Below are positions 44,710 to 58,822 of a DNA stretch of 64,000 nucleotides, in pieces. Positions within the stretch are counted from its first letter, which is position 1, and each line of letters begins with the position of its first letter. The notes beneath the pieces are model-generated. The model saw nothing but the letters and a program-made list of their open reading frames with translations, made no database searches and had not been told where the DNA came from. This stretch comes from Bacillota bacterium (lineage in GTDB: Bacteria > Bacillota > TC1): NCBI GenBank assembly GCA_024635925.1, contig JAGXHY010000022.1, forward strand, positions 18,694-82,693, in the 5' to 3' direction. Made by a program: the position numbers and the translations under genes.

Positions 44710-45106
44710 GATTATACCTCACTAAGCGTTTGATAAAACTGCTTTCCATTTCTTTTAAAACAGATCTATCAATTTCTTCCTGCTTATTAATCTTAAAAAA
44801 ATCTTTTTCTAAAGTTTCATTTAATTTATCTAGGCTAACTCCACCACTTGCATTACGTACAGAAACCCTCACTTCTGATCCAGTTTTAACTAAAATCCCT
44901 GCATCAACAGCAATATAGACTTCTTCAGCCTCTACTATCTCATAAGTTAAAATACCAGGTTCTAGGACCATAACACAATCTTGTCGATTAGGTAATATAC
45001 CATATGCCCCCATATTTGTTTCCACTACAATTCTTTTAACATCAACCTTATCAGTAAAAACCTTATAGGGTAATAACACTTTTAAAGACATAACTTTATA
45101 AGCCAT
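44699..45106 (-). CDS. atpC: N-ATPase epsilon subunit
   Basis: 135 residues; beta-sandwich N-domain (FTDKVDVKRIVVETNMGAYG, LPNRQDCVM) and a short helical tail (EEIDRSVLKEMESSF). Follows atpD by 2 nt. The early place of atpC, second in the operon instead of last, is an N-ATPase trait. Confidence 0.9.
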   Translation of the reverse strand: MAYKVMSLKVLLPYKVFTDKVDVKRIVVETNMGAYGILPNRQDCVMVLEPGILTYEIVEAEEVYIAVDAGILVKTGSEVRVSVRNASGGVSLDKLNETLEKDFFKINKQEEIDRSVLKEMESSFIKRLVRYNHGK

Positions 45107-45108
45107 TA

Positions 45109-46503
<1,395 letters not shown>

Positions 46504-46556
46504 TCAAATATGTATCTCTTAATTAATTTAATTCTATCACCAATAACATAATAAAA

Positions 46557-46584
46557 AAAGTGATTATCCAAGGATAATCACTTT
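46557..46584 (-). terminator. Terminator of the phosphoketolase gene
   Basis: 13-bp stem AAAGTGATTATCC with GGATAATCACTTT, 2-nt loop, T-run on the minus strand. Confidence 0.85.
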
Positions 46585-46654
46585 AATTTTTCTCTATTTA
46601 GATAGTTGGCAAAAACAAATTCATTGAATAAATAAAACTAAATCCATTAATTAT

Positions 46655-49018
46655 TTAGCATTTCCCACTCCAGGTCCAATTACTATATTTATCCTTATCA
46701 AGTCCATACTGGTGAGCATACTCTATGTTTTTCTCAATCTCTCTTAACATCTTAGCTTTCACAATATCACCATGAGGACCAATATTTTCCACCCTATCAA
46801 TAACACTAATGACTAAATTAAACCTATCAATCTTATTAACAATAGCTAGCTCTAAGGGAGTACTGATACTACCCTTCTCATGATAACCATGAACATGAAT
46901 CCTCTGGGGATTAGACCTTTTATAAGTTAACTTATGAATTAACCAAGGATAACCATGAAAGTTAAAAATAATTTCCTTATTATTAGTAAATATATTATTA
47001 AAATCATCATCACTTAAACCATGAGGATGATCCTCATGAGATATTAACTTAGCTAAATCCACAATATTGACAAAACGTACCTTGAGTTTAGGAAACTCTT
47101 CATTAAGAATAGCAGTTGCAGCCAAGGCTTCTTTAGTAGTAACATCACCACATCCTACCACAACTACATCAGGTTCTCCTTCACAACTAGCCCACTGCCA
47201 TATTCCAAGACCATTTTTACAATGCGCACTTGCTTCATCAATATTTAAATACTGTAAATGCTTCTGTTTATCAGAAACTATCACATTTACATAACCTGTA
47301 CTTTTTAAACAATGATTAGCAACCGACAATAAACAATTTCCATCCGGTGGTAGGTATATTCTAACCACCTCAGGACTCTTATTAGTCACCACATCAATAA
47401 ATCCAGGATCTTGATGAGAAAAACCATTATGATCCTGACGCCAAACTGTAGAACTTAATAAAATGTTTTCAGAAGCTATAGGAGCCCTCCAACTTGCTTC
47501 TACTTTACTTGTATCTAACCATTTTGCATGTTGATTAAACATAGAATCAATTATATGGGCGAAAGCCTCATAGGTATGGAAAAGTCCATGTCTTCCAGTT
47601 AAAAGATAACCCTCAAGCCATCCTAAAAGTGTATGTTCACTTAATATTTCCATAACTTTACCATCAGTCGCTAGTTCACCACCATCTGCATCTGTTTCTA
47701 AATATTTTCCTAACCAAACCTTTTTACTTTCCTCATATACCGCTTGTAGTTTATTAGAAGCAGTTTCATCAGGACCAAATAGTCTAAAATTATCAGGATT
47801 ATTTCTAAATATATCACGTAAAAAATTACCTAATGGTTTAGTATTCCCATGTTCTACCACTCCAGGCTTATCCATTTTAACTGCATAATCTCTAAAATTT
47901 GGTAAATCAAGAGGCTTTCTTAATAGACCTCCATTAGTAACTGGATTTGCACTCATACGTTTATTACCATCAGGTGATAAATCCCTTAACTCCTGCACCA
48001 ACTTACCTGACTCATCAAATAGCTCTTCTGGCTTATAACTTCCTAACCATTCATTAAGCATTTTTAAATGCTCAGGATTTTTATGTATCTTATTTAAAGG
48101 TATTTGATGAGAACGCCATGAACCTTCTACCTTATGACCATCAACTACTTTTGGTCCGGTCCAACCCTTTGGTGATTTTAAGATAATCATTGGCCAAATA
48201 GGTCTTATAACCTCCACGTTCAAACGAGCTTCTTTTTGTATTTCTCTAATTTCTAAAATAGCCTTTTCCATTATCTCTGCCATTTTTTGATGCATAATCA
48301 TAGGTTCATCACCCTCAACAAAATATGGCTTATATCCATAACCTTTAAAGAGTGACTCAAGTTCCTCATTACTTATCCTAGCAAAAATGGTTGGATTAGC
48401 TATCTTATATCCATTAAGATGAAGTATAGGTAAAACCGCCCCATCTCTTTTAGGGTTTAAAAATTTATTTGAATGCCAAGAAGTAGCCAAAGGACCTGTT
48501 TCTGCTTCTCCATCACCAATAACTGCAGTAACAATCAAGTCTGGTTTATCAAAGGCTGCACCATAAGCATGAGATAGACTATATCCTAACTCTCCACCTT
48601 CATGAATAGAACCTGGTATTTCTGGAGTACAATGACTCCCAAGGCCTCCAGGAAATGAAAACTGCCTAAATAATTTTTTCATGCCTTTTTCATCTTCAGT
48701 AATTTCAGGATATACTTCAGAATAGGTCCCTTCTAGGTAAACAGGAGCTAAAACACCTGGAGCTCCATGTCCTGGACCTACTATGTATATCATATCTAAA
48801 TCGTACTTTTTTATTAGCCTGTTTAAATGCACATAAACAAATGATATGCCAGGACTTGATCCCCAATGTCCTAACAAACGTCTCTTAATATGTTCACTCT
48901 TTAAAGGTTCTTTTAGTAAAGGATTATCTTGTAAATAGATCATCCCTGCCGCTAAATAATTACAGGCACTCCAATACCGATTTATCTTATCTAACTCTTT
49001 CTCATCAATTTTAAACAT
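46655..49018 (-). CDS. xfp: Phosphoketolase
   Basis: 787 residues. Thiamine-diphosphate enzyme that splits xylulose-5-phosphate (or fructose-6-phosphate) with phosphate to acetyl phosphate and glyceraldehyde-3-phosphate (or erythrose-4-phosphate). Motifs: [27 protein letters not shown], and [20 protein letters not shown], followed by FFGPDET-like [10 protein letters not shown]. Single gene with its own terminator. It supplies acetyl phosphate and hence ATP by substrate-level phosphorylation, consistent with a fermentative cell. Confidence 0.95.
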   Translation of the reverse strand: MFKIDEKELDKINRYWSACNYLAAGMIYLQDNPLLKEPLKSEHIKRRLLGHWGSSPGISFVYVHLNRLIKKYDLDMIYIVGPGHGAPGVLAPVYLEGTYSEVYPEITEDEKGMKKLFRQFSFPGGLGSHCTPEIPGSIHEGGELGYSLSHAYGAAFDKPDLIVTAVIGDGEAETGPLATSWHSNKFLNPKRDGAVLPILHLNGYKIANPTIFARISNEELESLFKGYGYKPYFVEGDEPMIMHQKMAEIMEKAILEIREIQKEARLNVEVIRPIWPMIILKSPKGWTGPKVVDGHKVEGSWRSHQIPLNKIHKNPEHLKMLNEWLGSYKPEELFDESGKLVQELRDLSPDGNKRMSANPVTNGGLLRKPLDLPNFRDYAVKMDKPGVVEHGNTKPLGNFLRDIFRNNPDNFRLFGPDETASNKLQAVYEESKKVWLGKYLETDADGGELATDGKVMEILSEHTLLGWLEGYLLTGRHGLFHTYEAFAHIIDSMFNQHAKWLDTSKVEASWRAPIASENILLSSTVWRQDHNGFSHQDPGFIDVVTNKSPEVVRIYLPPDGNCLLSVANHCLKSTGYVNVIVSDKQKHLQYLNIDEASAHCKNGLGIWQWASCEGEPDVVVVGCGDVTTKEALAATAILNEEFPKLKVRFVNIVDLAKLISHEDHPHGLSDDDFNNIFTNNKEIIFNFHGYPWLIHKLTYKRSNPQRIHVHGYHEKGSISTPLELAIVNKIDRFNLVISVIDRVENIGPHGDIVKAKMLREIEKNIEYAHQYGLDKDKYSNWTWSGKC

Positions 49019-49078
49019 AATCTCACCTCAACCTTACTTCACATTAATTTATCTATTTTTATTATAACATAAAAGAAA

Positions 49079-49108
49079 AACCTGCAATATTTAATAATAT
49101 TGCAGGTT
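49079..49108 (-). terminator. Terminator of the GGDEF gene
   Basis: 13-bp stem AACCTGCAATATT with AATATTGCAGGTT, loop of 4, then TTTTTC on the minus strand. Confidence 0.85.
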
Positions 49109-49195
49109 AAAATAGAACATAAATATTAATTGAAGTTTTGTTTATTAAATAACAATTTTTTTAAACTTACTATTTATAAATATATATTAAATTTT

Positions 49196-50329
49196 TTATT
49201 TAAAAGAAATTTTATTTCTTCCACTTTCCTTGGCCTTTTGCAACTTGTCATACGCTCTATTAATTCCATCAAGAATTTCGTGTTCATCATGATTGAAAAT
49301 AGTAATACCAAAACTCATTGTAATAGATATATTATTTTCATCTATTATAAACTTCCTGTTTTCTATTTTTGATCTCATTTTTTCTACTAATTTATACAAA
49401 TTAATTAAATTTATATCTGTGACTATCATCAAAAACACTTGTCCATCATATCTAGAGACCAAGTCATACTCTCTTAAATTATTTTTCAATAACTTTGATA
49501 TGGAAATTAGCATTTCATCTCCAATATCATGTCCATATTTATCATTTATACTTTTAAAGAAATCTATATCTCCAAAAATAATTCCTATATTTCCTAATGT
49601 TCTTTCGTGTTTATTAGCTTCGATTTTAGCAAGTTTTATTATAGCTTCTCTATTATAAAGTCCAGTTAAAGGATCTGTCATAGAGTTAGTAGATAATTCA
49701 TTTTGACTTAAAGCAGATGAGATCCAAAACATACCTAAGGTAACAATAATAGGCATAATACTTATTAGCGTTATTGTAATAGTATTCATTAAGTCAAACA
49801 TATTTATTCCAATTAAAATTGTAAATATTCTAATTAAGACAACAAAAACTGATATTATAAAATATAACCTTATAATAAAACTCTCAATTTTAATTATATC
49901 TTTGTTATTAGATTTTAAATGAATTATTATCTTTACATAAAATAATATTTGAAATATAGAAAATATTATTATCCTTAAGTTAACAGATTCCAATAAGTAG
50001 GTATAAATTAAAAATAAAATAACAAATATACCCAACATACTATAATCAAAAATATAGTTGGTTTTTTCTTCTTCTTTGAATTTTACAATACCATGTAAAA
50101 CCTTAAGAATACCGAACATTATTAATATATTTCCAAAGATTGTTGATATGAAATTCGGAAAATAATTATAATAAGTTAAAATTAAATAACCGAACCCAAT
50201 TGATATAAAGGCTGTTATTAATTCAGGTAAGCCTTTAAAATTTTTTTTATATTTATAGTATATTAATAAAGCAACAGAGAAAATGAAATTAATAATAGTT
50301 GCATTTATTAATGTCGTTTTTATATCCAA
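49196..50329 (-). CDS. Membrane GGDEF-domain protein with degenerate active site
   Basis: 377 residues. Six to seven N-terminal membrane helices to about 205, then a GGDEF domain (SMTDPLTGLYNREAIIK, FGDIDFFKSINDKYGH). The signature that should read GGDEF reads DGQVF (SRYDGQVFLMI), so c-di-GMP synthesis is unlikely. The upstream RxxD inhibitory site is kept (REYD). That suggests a c-di-GMP receptor or scaffold rather than a cyclase. Located next to the active-looking PAS-GGDEF-HD-GYP protein, with the rhodanese gene between them. Confidence 0.85.
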   Translation of the reverse strand: MDIKTTLINATIINFIFSVALLIYYKYKKNFKGLPELITAFISIGFGYLILTYYNYFPNFISTIFGNILIMFGILKVLHGIVKFKEEEKTNYIFDYSMLGIFVILFLIYTYLLESVNLRIIIFSIFQILFYVKIIIHLKSNNKDIIKIESFIIRLYFIISVFVVLIRIFTILIGINMFDLMNTITITLISIMPIIVTLGMFWISSALSQNELSTNSMTDPLTGLYNREAIIKLAKIEANKHERTLGNIGIIFGDIDFFKSINDKYGHDIGDEMLISISKLLKNNLREYDLVSRYDGQVFLMIVTDINLINLYKLVEKMRSKIENRKFIIDENNISITMSFGITIFNHDEHEILDGINRAYDKLQKAKESGRNKISFK

Positions 50330-50365
50330 TATAAACCTCCTAAAAATTATTAGTTAAAGATTATT

Positions 50366-50773
50366 TTATAATCCACTGGCTTTTTCGTATGGCCAGTCTA
50401 TTATACCACCTAAATCAAAAATATTCTTGTAACCCATTTCCACTAATTGAGCAGATGCAGTAGCACTTCTATTACCAGTTCGGCAATAAACAAAATAAGT
50501 TGCTTCTTTATCTGGTATTACTTCTTCTGCTTTTTCACTAATTGTATCAATAGGTAACAAAATAGCATTTTTGATATGTTCTTCCTTATATTCTTCAGGA
50601 GTTCTAACATCTACTAAAATAATATTTTCTTCATTATCTAGTCTTTTTTTTGCAGTTTCAGCATTTATTTTAATCACCCCTTCCCCTTTATTTTCACTTA
50701 TAGTATCTGAGTTGGCACAACCCAGTAATGTTATAGAGAATATTAGTAAACAAATAAATATATTTCTTCTCAT
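50366..50773 (-). CDS. Rhodanese-like lipoprotein
   Basis: 135 residues from MRRNIF at 50773, which has GGAG 9 nt upstream (the ATG at 50788 has none). Signal peptide with lipobox LLGC, then a single rhodanese domain: ILVDVRTPEEYKEEHI and catalytic loop YCRTGNRSATA with the sulfur-carrying cysteine. Exported and lipid-anchored; may move or sense sulfane sulfur outside the cell. Between two c-di-GMP proteins. Confidence 0.88.
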   Translation of the reverse strand: MRRNIFICLLIFSITLLGCANSDTISENKGEGVIKINAETAKKRLDNEENIILVDVRTPEEYKEEHIKNAILLPIDTISEKAEEVIPDKEATYFVYCRTGNRSATASAQLVEMGYKNIFDLGGIIDWPYEKASGL

Positions 50774-50805
50774 TTTAACATACTCCATTCTATTAAAAGT
50801 AGATT

Positions 50806-53800
50806 TTAGCTATTTTTATTCATATAGTTTTTAATAAATAACTTAGCAATTTCAGGATCAAATTGAGTTCCAGCATTTTTCTTTATTTCTAAAAGAGCTT
50901 CTTCCTCTGTCATTTTAGGTTTATATGATCTATCAGATATCATGGCATCAAAGGCAGCAGCAACTGCAATAATTCTTGATTGTAGTGGAATATTGTCACC
51001 TTTTAATCCTTGAGGATAACCTTCTCCATCATATCTTTCTTGATGGGCCAAAACATATTCTGCAATTTCTGAAAATTTATTTACTGAACCAAGTATTCTA
51101 TACCCTACTTCACTATGCTTTTTCATCTCATCCCATTCCTCATTAGTCAATGAATCTTTTTTTTCTAATATTGCATTATTGATGACAATTTTCCCAATAT
51201 CATGCATAAGTCCTGCAATTCTAATTTGTTTAATCTCTTCATTAGTAAAATTCATCTTGCTGGCTAAAAACTCACAAATTTCTGCCACTCTTTTTGAATG
51301 ATCCCTTTCTCTAATATTTTTTTTAAATAAGGAGTTCATTATTATATCTATGGTCTTACTTCTCATACTTGAACTTTCAGTAAGTTTATGACGATACATT
51401 TCATCTTCTGCTTCCTTGAATACTTTGTCCATTTCCTCTGAAGATGAACTTTTCGCAGCATATCCTAAAGCTAATGATACCACAATATCATCAATCTGTT
51501 CTTTATTTACTGCTTCTTTAATTCTTTTAATTAATTTTTCTGCTCCTAATGCATCAGTTCTCGGCATTAGAACAACAAATTCGTCACCACCAATTCTTGA
51601 AATAATTTCATCATCTCTTGTTACTTCTTTCAATATATTAGCTATTCTAATCAATAACTCATCACCTTTTTGATGACCAAAAGCATCATTAGTTAGCTTC
51701 AATCCATTAACATCAGCCATAATCAAGGCTATTGGAAGATTTCTTGGTGTATCTAGTCTTGATAGTTCTTCTTCATAAAATCTACGGTTATATAAGCCAG
51801 TTAATTGATCATGATAACTTAATCTTAACATTTCACCTTCTGATGTTTTTCTTTCTTCAATATTTCTACTAACACAAACAGCTTCAATTTCTCCAATAGT
51901 ATTATATTGATAACTAGTAACTATTTCCACCCATATGATATCTCCATTTTTACAAATTTGTTTAACTTCAATTCTATGGTTATTTTCTAAATTCTGATTT
52001 TTATAGAAACCTTCAATATGATTTGGAATAACAGTATCAACTATATCCCTAAATTCATCAGTAAAAATATCCTCAAGTTTTTTATCCATAAATTCTGGTA
52101 CGCTATAGCCTAATAGTTTTTCAATTGATGGACTAACATATACAAACATATTTTCAGATATATTAAAAACTGTAATAACATCAACTGCATTATCAGTAAT
52201 TAATCTATATCTTTCCTCGCTTTTTTTAAGGGCTATTTCACTTTCTTTGCGAACAGTAATATCTTGGACTGAGCCACTTATATCTGTGACAATTCCGTCC
52301 TTAATTATTGGATTACCTATAGATTGTACCCATTTTTTATTGCCTTTTAAAGTAGTTACTTCCCACTCCTGAAAATAAGGTTCTTTTAAATTAATGGCAT
52401 TATCAATTGCTTGGATTGCCATACCTCTATATTCGGGAGAAATATAATCAATTCCTTCAGGCACTAGTGGTTCACCCATCTTAATGTCTACGTCTAAAAT
52501 ATTAAATACTTCATCCGACCAATTTTGAATTTGAGTTTTTATATTAAATTTGAAAGCTCCAATTTTAGCTGCCTTTTCCATTTGTCGATACAGAATATTT
52601 TGTTTTGCTAATTTTTCTTCAATCTTTTTGCTATCTGTAATATCAATAAAACTAATTACTATTTTTTCGATTTCATTATTTCCATCCAATATAGGATATC
52701 CATTAATTAATATCCATTTTTTAACATTATTTCCTGTTGATAAAACAGATAAAATATATGGTTCTAATTTACTTTTACTTTTAATTATTCTTTTTACAGG
52801 GTATTCATCTATGCATAATAAAGAACCATTTTCTCTGAAAAACTTCCAATATGGCTCAGTGCCTTTATTACTAATAATTTCTTCTTTTGAAAGACCAAGT
52901 AATTTTTCAACTACTTTATTACAAGATAAAACAGAGTAATCTCCATTATATATAATAACCCCAGCTTGTAAATTATCAATTAATAGTTGTTGTTCATTAA
53001 GTGATTTTTCTAGTTTTTCCTCTAATTTTATTCTCTCAGTTATATCTCTTGATATTCCAAATATACCAATCAACTCATTATCTTTGTTAAAAATTGGTCC
53101 TTTCGTACTTGAAATATCATGAATATCATCACTATTATAGGTTAATCTTTCAATAATTTCTATAGTTTTTTTACTGGTCATCACTTTTCTATCATCAGAC
53201 CTTACTAGTCTAGCTTCTTCAGGTTTAAATATTACAAAATCATCTTTTCCTAATACTTCCTCTGCTGTTATACCATCAATCTTTTCTGCAGCTTTATTAA
53301 ATAATAGATATTTACCAGAAGTATCTTTTACATAAATAGAGTCACTAGTATTATCAATTATAGATCTAATAAGTTGTCTGTTTACCTCAAGCTTATTTTT
53401 CAACACCTTTTCTTTTGTTATATCTTTTAAAAGACAATGTGTTTGCTTAAATTCACCTTTCTCATTATTAACAATTCTTCCATTAAAAGCTACAAACAGT
53501 ATTTCTCCATTTTTATGCATTAACTCAAATTCGGCATTAACATGTCCTCTTTTCTTTAAAAAAGGAAATAATTTTTTTATTTTTTTTTGATATTTTTGTG
53601 GCATAAACGATCCAAACCATTTACCAATGACTTCATCACGAGTATATCCGAGTAATTTAAGCCATTGTTCATTAACTTCAAGAAAATTACCATTCTCATC
53701 AAGAGATTGATAACCAAGAGGGGCATTTTCAAATAAAGACTTAAATCTTTCTACACTTAGTTTTAACCTATCTTGTCTAAGTTTTAATTCCACAAGCTCA

Positions 53801-54153
53801 GAATTATCTTGAAAATTCATTATAAAAAAGTCTTTTTCAAAGATTTCAACTGATACTTTTAAATCAGGCTTTTTATCATTGGAAGAAATCTCAAATTCAA
53901 AACTATCGTCCTCTAGAATAAGCTTGCTAATTTTTTTTAGAAATTCAGATGAGAAAAGTGCCTTGTCTAAGTTTAACTCTGATGCTTTTGTTCCAACTAT
54001 ATCCTTACTTCTATAACCAAACATTTTTAGAAAAGCTGGATTAACCTCAAGGAATAGATAATCGATGAGATTACCTTTTTCATCATATATGAGTTTCTGA
54101 TAGGAATAACCAAAGGGTACCCTATTCAAAATTTTCTGATAGAAGTTGTCCAT
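50806..54153 (-). CDS. PAS-GGDEF-HD-GYP multidomain c-di-GMP protein
   Basis: 1115 residues, cytoplasmic (no membrane helix). About six PAS domains with PAC tails (for example FGSFMPQKYQKKI, NPAFLKMFGYRS, NNEIEKIVISFIDITD) feed a GGDEF domain with an intact GGDEF signature (RIGGDEFVVLMP) and a C-terminal HD-GYP phosphodiesterase (MHDIGKIVINNAIL, RYDGEGYPQGLKGDN, DAMISDRSYK). The upstream inhibitory site is altered (RDDE in place of RxxD). One protein could make and break c-di-GMP. Start MDNFYQ at 54153 has GGGAG about 8 nt upstream; a GTG at 54162 is the alternative. Confidence 0.9.
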   Translation of the reverse strand: MDNFYQKILNRVPFGYSYQKLIYDEKGNLIDYLFLEVNPAFLKMFGYRSKDIVGTKASELNLDKALFSSEFLKKISKLILEDDSFEFEISSNDKKPDLKVSVEIFEKDFFIMNFQDNSELVELKLRQDRLKLSVERFKSLFENAPLGYQSLDENGNFLEVNEQWLKLLGYTRDEVIGKWFGSFMPQKYQKKIKKLFPFLKKRGHVNAEFELMHKNGEILFVAFNGRIVNNEKGEFKQTHCLLKDITKEKVLKNKLEVNRQLIRSIIDNTSDSIYVKDTSGKYLLFNKAAEKIDGITAEEVLGKDDFVIFKPEEARLVRSDDRKVMTSKKTIEIIERLTYNSDDIHDISSTKGPIFNKDNELIGIFGISRDITERIKLEEKLEKSLNEQQLLIDNLQAGVIIYNGDYSVLSCNKVVEKLLGLSKEEIISNKGTEPYWKFFRENGSLLCIDEYPVKRIIKSKSKLEPYILSVLSTGNNVKKWILINGYPILDGNNEIEKIVISFIDITDSKKIEEKLAKQNILYRQMEKAAKIGAFKFNIKTQIQNWSDEVFNILDVDIKMGEPLVPEGIDYISPEYRGMAIQAIDNAINLKEPYFQEWEVTTLKGNKKWVQSIGNPIIKDGIVTDISGSVQDITVRKESEIALKKSEERYRLITDNAVDVITVFNISENMFVYVSPSIEKLLGYSVPEFMDKKLEDIFTDEFRDIVDTVIPNHIEGFYKNQNLENNHRIEVKQICKNGDIIWVEIVTSYQYNTIGEIEAVCVSRNIEERKTSEGEMLRLSYHDQLTGLYNRRFYEEELSRLDTPRNLPIALIMADVNGLKLTNDAFGHQKGDELLIRIANILKEVTRDDEIISRIGGDEFVVLMPRTDALGAEKLIKRIKEAVNKEQIDDIVVSLALGYAAKSSSSEEMDKVFKEAEDEMYRHKLTESSSMRSKTIDIIMNSLFKKNIRERDHSKRVAEICEFLASKMNFTNEEIKQIRIAGLMHDIGKIVINNAILEKKDSLTNEEWDEMKKHSEVGYRILGSVNKFSEIAEYVLAHQERYDGEGYPQGLKGDNIPLQSRIIAVAAAFDAMISDRSYKPKMTEEEALLEIKKNAGTQFDPEIAKLFIKNYMNKNS

Positions 54154-54384
54154 TTTAATCACTCCCTATTAAAGTTAGACAAACTAAATACTATTTACTC
54201 TATTATAATCTTTTTTTATTAGAATATGTCATTTTTTAGAAATTTCAACTTATTATATATTAAGGAGGTTTCTAAACTATAAATATTAATTAAAGCTCTT
54301 TTTTTATAGTCAAACTAAAATTAGTAAACTACTAATTATTTACTTTAAGTCTACAATATATTATCCATTATTGTCAATAAATAC

Positions 54385-54420
54385 GCTAAATGACCATCAA
54401 TTAAATGATAGTCATTTAGC
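54385..54420 (-). terminator. Terminator after katG
   Basis: 15-bp stem GCTAAATGACCATCA with TGATAGTCATTTAGC, one mismatch, loop of 6. It also resembles the hairpin at 24891-24917. Confidence 0.7.
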
Positions 54421-54448
54421 TAATATATTAATCTTACAATCTTAGTAT

Positions 54449-56680
<2,232 letters not shown>

Positions 56681-56695
56681 TTATAATTATCTAAA
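56681..56695. promoter_or_regulatory. Candidate PerR box upstream of katG
   Basis: TTATAATTATCTAAA matches 12 of 15 positions of the PerR consensus TTATAATNATTATAA. It lies 43 bp before the katG start codon. Assigned by match only; AT-rich DNA gives such matches by chance. Confidence 0.4.
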
Positions 56696-56755
56696 AATAT
56701 TCAAAAATTCGAAGTATTTAAACCTCACTTTGCTAATTTAATATAACTTTAATCT

Positions 56756-57226
56756 TTAAAGTTCATATAATAATTTTTCTACATCTAATATATCAATTTG
56801 TTCTTTACCATAAAGTATATGATCTAAGCACTTCTCTATTCTAAAAATCCTTTTTTCAATTTGTTTAGTTTTGGAAAAATTCCCATTTGTTAAATTAATA
56901 ATCTCAATTACATAACCTTTTTGTAAACCAAACTGTACATTAATCAACTGTTGATTACTTTATCTCCTAAACAAAAGGACTAATTTATAGATATTTTTAT
57001 CAAAACTTACATCTATAAATGCATCAATATAAAATATTATATCCAACTGTAAACCATCTAAATCCTTAAAATTAAAACTAGTCCACATCAAATCAATCTT
57101 ATCAAAATGCGCCTTAATACTACGAATATTTCCTCTACATAAGTTTTTCCACGTTGAATGACTATAAATAGTATCTGCTACTGGATGTGAGCTACTACCA
57201 ATTAAACAATGGTCTTTACAACTCAT
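56756..57226 (-). pseudogene. ORF split by one in-frame TAA; hypothetical
   Basis: From ATG 57226 the frame runs 88 codons to TAA at 56962-56960, then continues in the same frame for 68 codons to 56756. Both parts have ordinary composition (FYIDAFIDVSF before the stop; GYVIEIINLTNGNFSK after it). Neither half has a good ribosome site of its own. I recognise no family. Likely a gene inactivated by a nonsense change, or two unrelated short ORFs. Confidence 0.45.
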
Positions 57227-57313
57227 AGATTTAGACTGTAGTCACCAATGAATGCTCTACTATAACTTTATTTATATAATTATAATTGTTAATTCTATTA
57301 TGTTTTTTAATAA

Positions 57314-57351
57314 AAAATCCAACTCATATATACGTATATGAGCTGGATTTT
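57314..57351. terminator. Terminator after the mechanosensitive channel gene
   Basis: 17-bp stem with one mismatch, AAAATCCAACTCATATA with TATATGAGCTGGATTTT, loop of 4; T-rich on both sides. Confidence 0.75.
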
Positions 57352-57374
57352 AATTTATCATTACTTTTTATTAA

Positions 57375-58601
57375 TTATTTATCTTTTTCTTCATCATCTT
57401 TCATATCTATATTTTCTATACTACCTTCTAGTTTCTCTAAAAGATTGGCTGCAAACTTCTTGCCTCCAATACCAAAAGAAATTGCGAAAGCAACTGAAAA
57501 GGCTCCTAATAACATGATGAAAGCAACATTAACAATAGGTGTAGCGATTCCTAATTGGTTAAAGGTCATAAATACAGCTAGAGTAATAATTAACCATCTT
57601 GCTGCAAGAGCTGTTCCTTTTGCATTTGTGAATTTCTTAATAATAAGAGACTCAGCCCATTTTCCTAGGAAAATAGCACCACCTAAAATTAGAATACCAC
57701 TGATTGCAAATGGTAAGTAAGCAATTATTGCAGTGCCTACATCTCTTAGTACATCTAGTTTAAGAACATTAATTGCTTCTACTAAGAATAAAAGTATAAT
57801 AATGTATTTTACCAAACTACCAATTGCCTTAGACAAACTGAAGTTATTTATTTTTTTTGAATCAGTTGAAATCATTTTGCTAACAACTTTATCTGTTCCT
57901 ACTGATGATAATATGCTAATTAGTAAATTTCCTGCTAACTTGGCAATGAATACACCTATAATTAAAATAGCAAGGGCTACAAAAATATTAGGTAAGAATA
58001 TTATTATCCTATTCAACATACTTATAGCTGGAGCTGATATAGCAGTTATATTCAATACTTCTAATGCTGCTATAATTACAGGTATTAGTATTAGAGCATA
58101 AATTAAGTATGAAATTACTGAACTAATTGTAGTTCCTTGTTCCTCAGTTATACCTGCTTTTTCTTGAAGTTTGTCAATATTAGCTTTTTTCAAGATTGGT
58201 TGCAGTAACTGACGAATAATTTTAGCTACAAAAAATCCTACAACTAATATTATCACTGCTGCTATTAAATTTGGTATAAAATCAATAAATTCCGATACCA
58301 TATTTGTAATTGGCTGTGACACATTTGGCATACCTAACTGATTAAGCACTCCTGGTAGGAATAGTAAAAAAACAATAATAAATACAAGTTTACCAATGAA
58401 TTCTAGACTGCTTCCTGTAGTTTCGTCCTTAATTCCCAATTTATCCGTTAATCGGTCTGCTTTGATTTTTTTAAGTATTCCTACTATGATTTTTTTGGAT
58501 ACTGATGCTACAATCCAAGCCAATATTAGTATTAATACTGCATAAATAACGGACGGGATAGAATTAATTAACTGTTCCCAGACATTTTGTAAATTGTTCA
58601 T
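57375..58601 (-). CDS. Mechanosensitive ion channel, CmpX/TM-helix repeat type
   Basis: 408 residues. Three or four repeats of a helical segment are visible (SVIYAVLILILAWIVASVSK, NLIAAVIILVVGFFVAKIIR, NIFVALAILIIGVFIAKLAG), then the MscS-like pore helix (LLGAFSVAFAISFGIGGKKFA) near the end. The repeat pattern fits the TM_helix proteins, including CmpX, that open under membrane tension. It probably releases solutes after a drop in salinity, complementing acetyl-beta-lysine synthesis. Confidence 0.88.
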   Translation of the reverse strand: MNNLQNVWEQLINSIPSVIYAVLILILAWIVASVSKKIIVGILKKIKADRLTDKLGIKDETTGSSLEFIGKLVFIIVFLLFLPGVLNQLGMPNVSQPITNMVSEFIDFIPNLIAAVIILVVGFFVAKIIRQLLQPILKKANIDKLQEKAGITEEQGTTISSVISYLIYALILIPVIIAALEVLNITAISAPAISMLNRIIIFLPNIFVALAILIIGVFIAKLAGNLLISILSSVGTDKVVSKMISTDSKKINNFSLSKAIGSLVKYIIILLFLVEAINVLKLDVLRDVGTAIIAYLPFAISGILILGGAIFLGKWAESLIIKKFTNAKGTALAARWLIITLAVFMTFNQLGIATPIVNVAFIMLLGAFSVAFAISFGIGGKKFAANLLEKLEGSIENIDMKDDEEKDK

Positions 58602-58822
58602 TCTTTTGTCTCCTTTTCTTTTTCATATATTTAATATTAACCAAGTTATATAATTTTAATATAACATTTTTTAATATTCAAATCAAATACCCAAAACTAT
58701 AGAATAAATCCTAAGCAAAATTTCTTCTTTGTTCTTTCTGCTATAAATATTCTTGAATAAATATTTTTGATATAATAATTTTAAAAATTTCCATAAAAAA
58801 ATGAATGATTGTTTATAATCTA

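Noticed and set aside
56681..56695. Firm PerR box
   Set aside because: Match is 12 of 15 in AT-rich DNA; listed only as a weak candidate.
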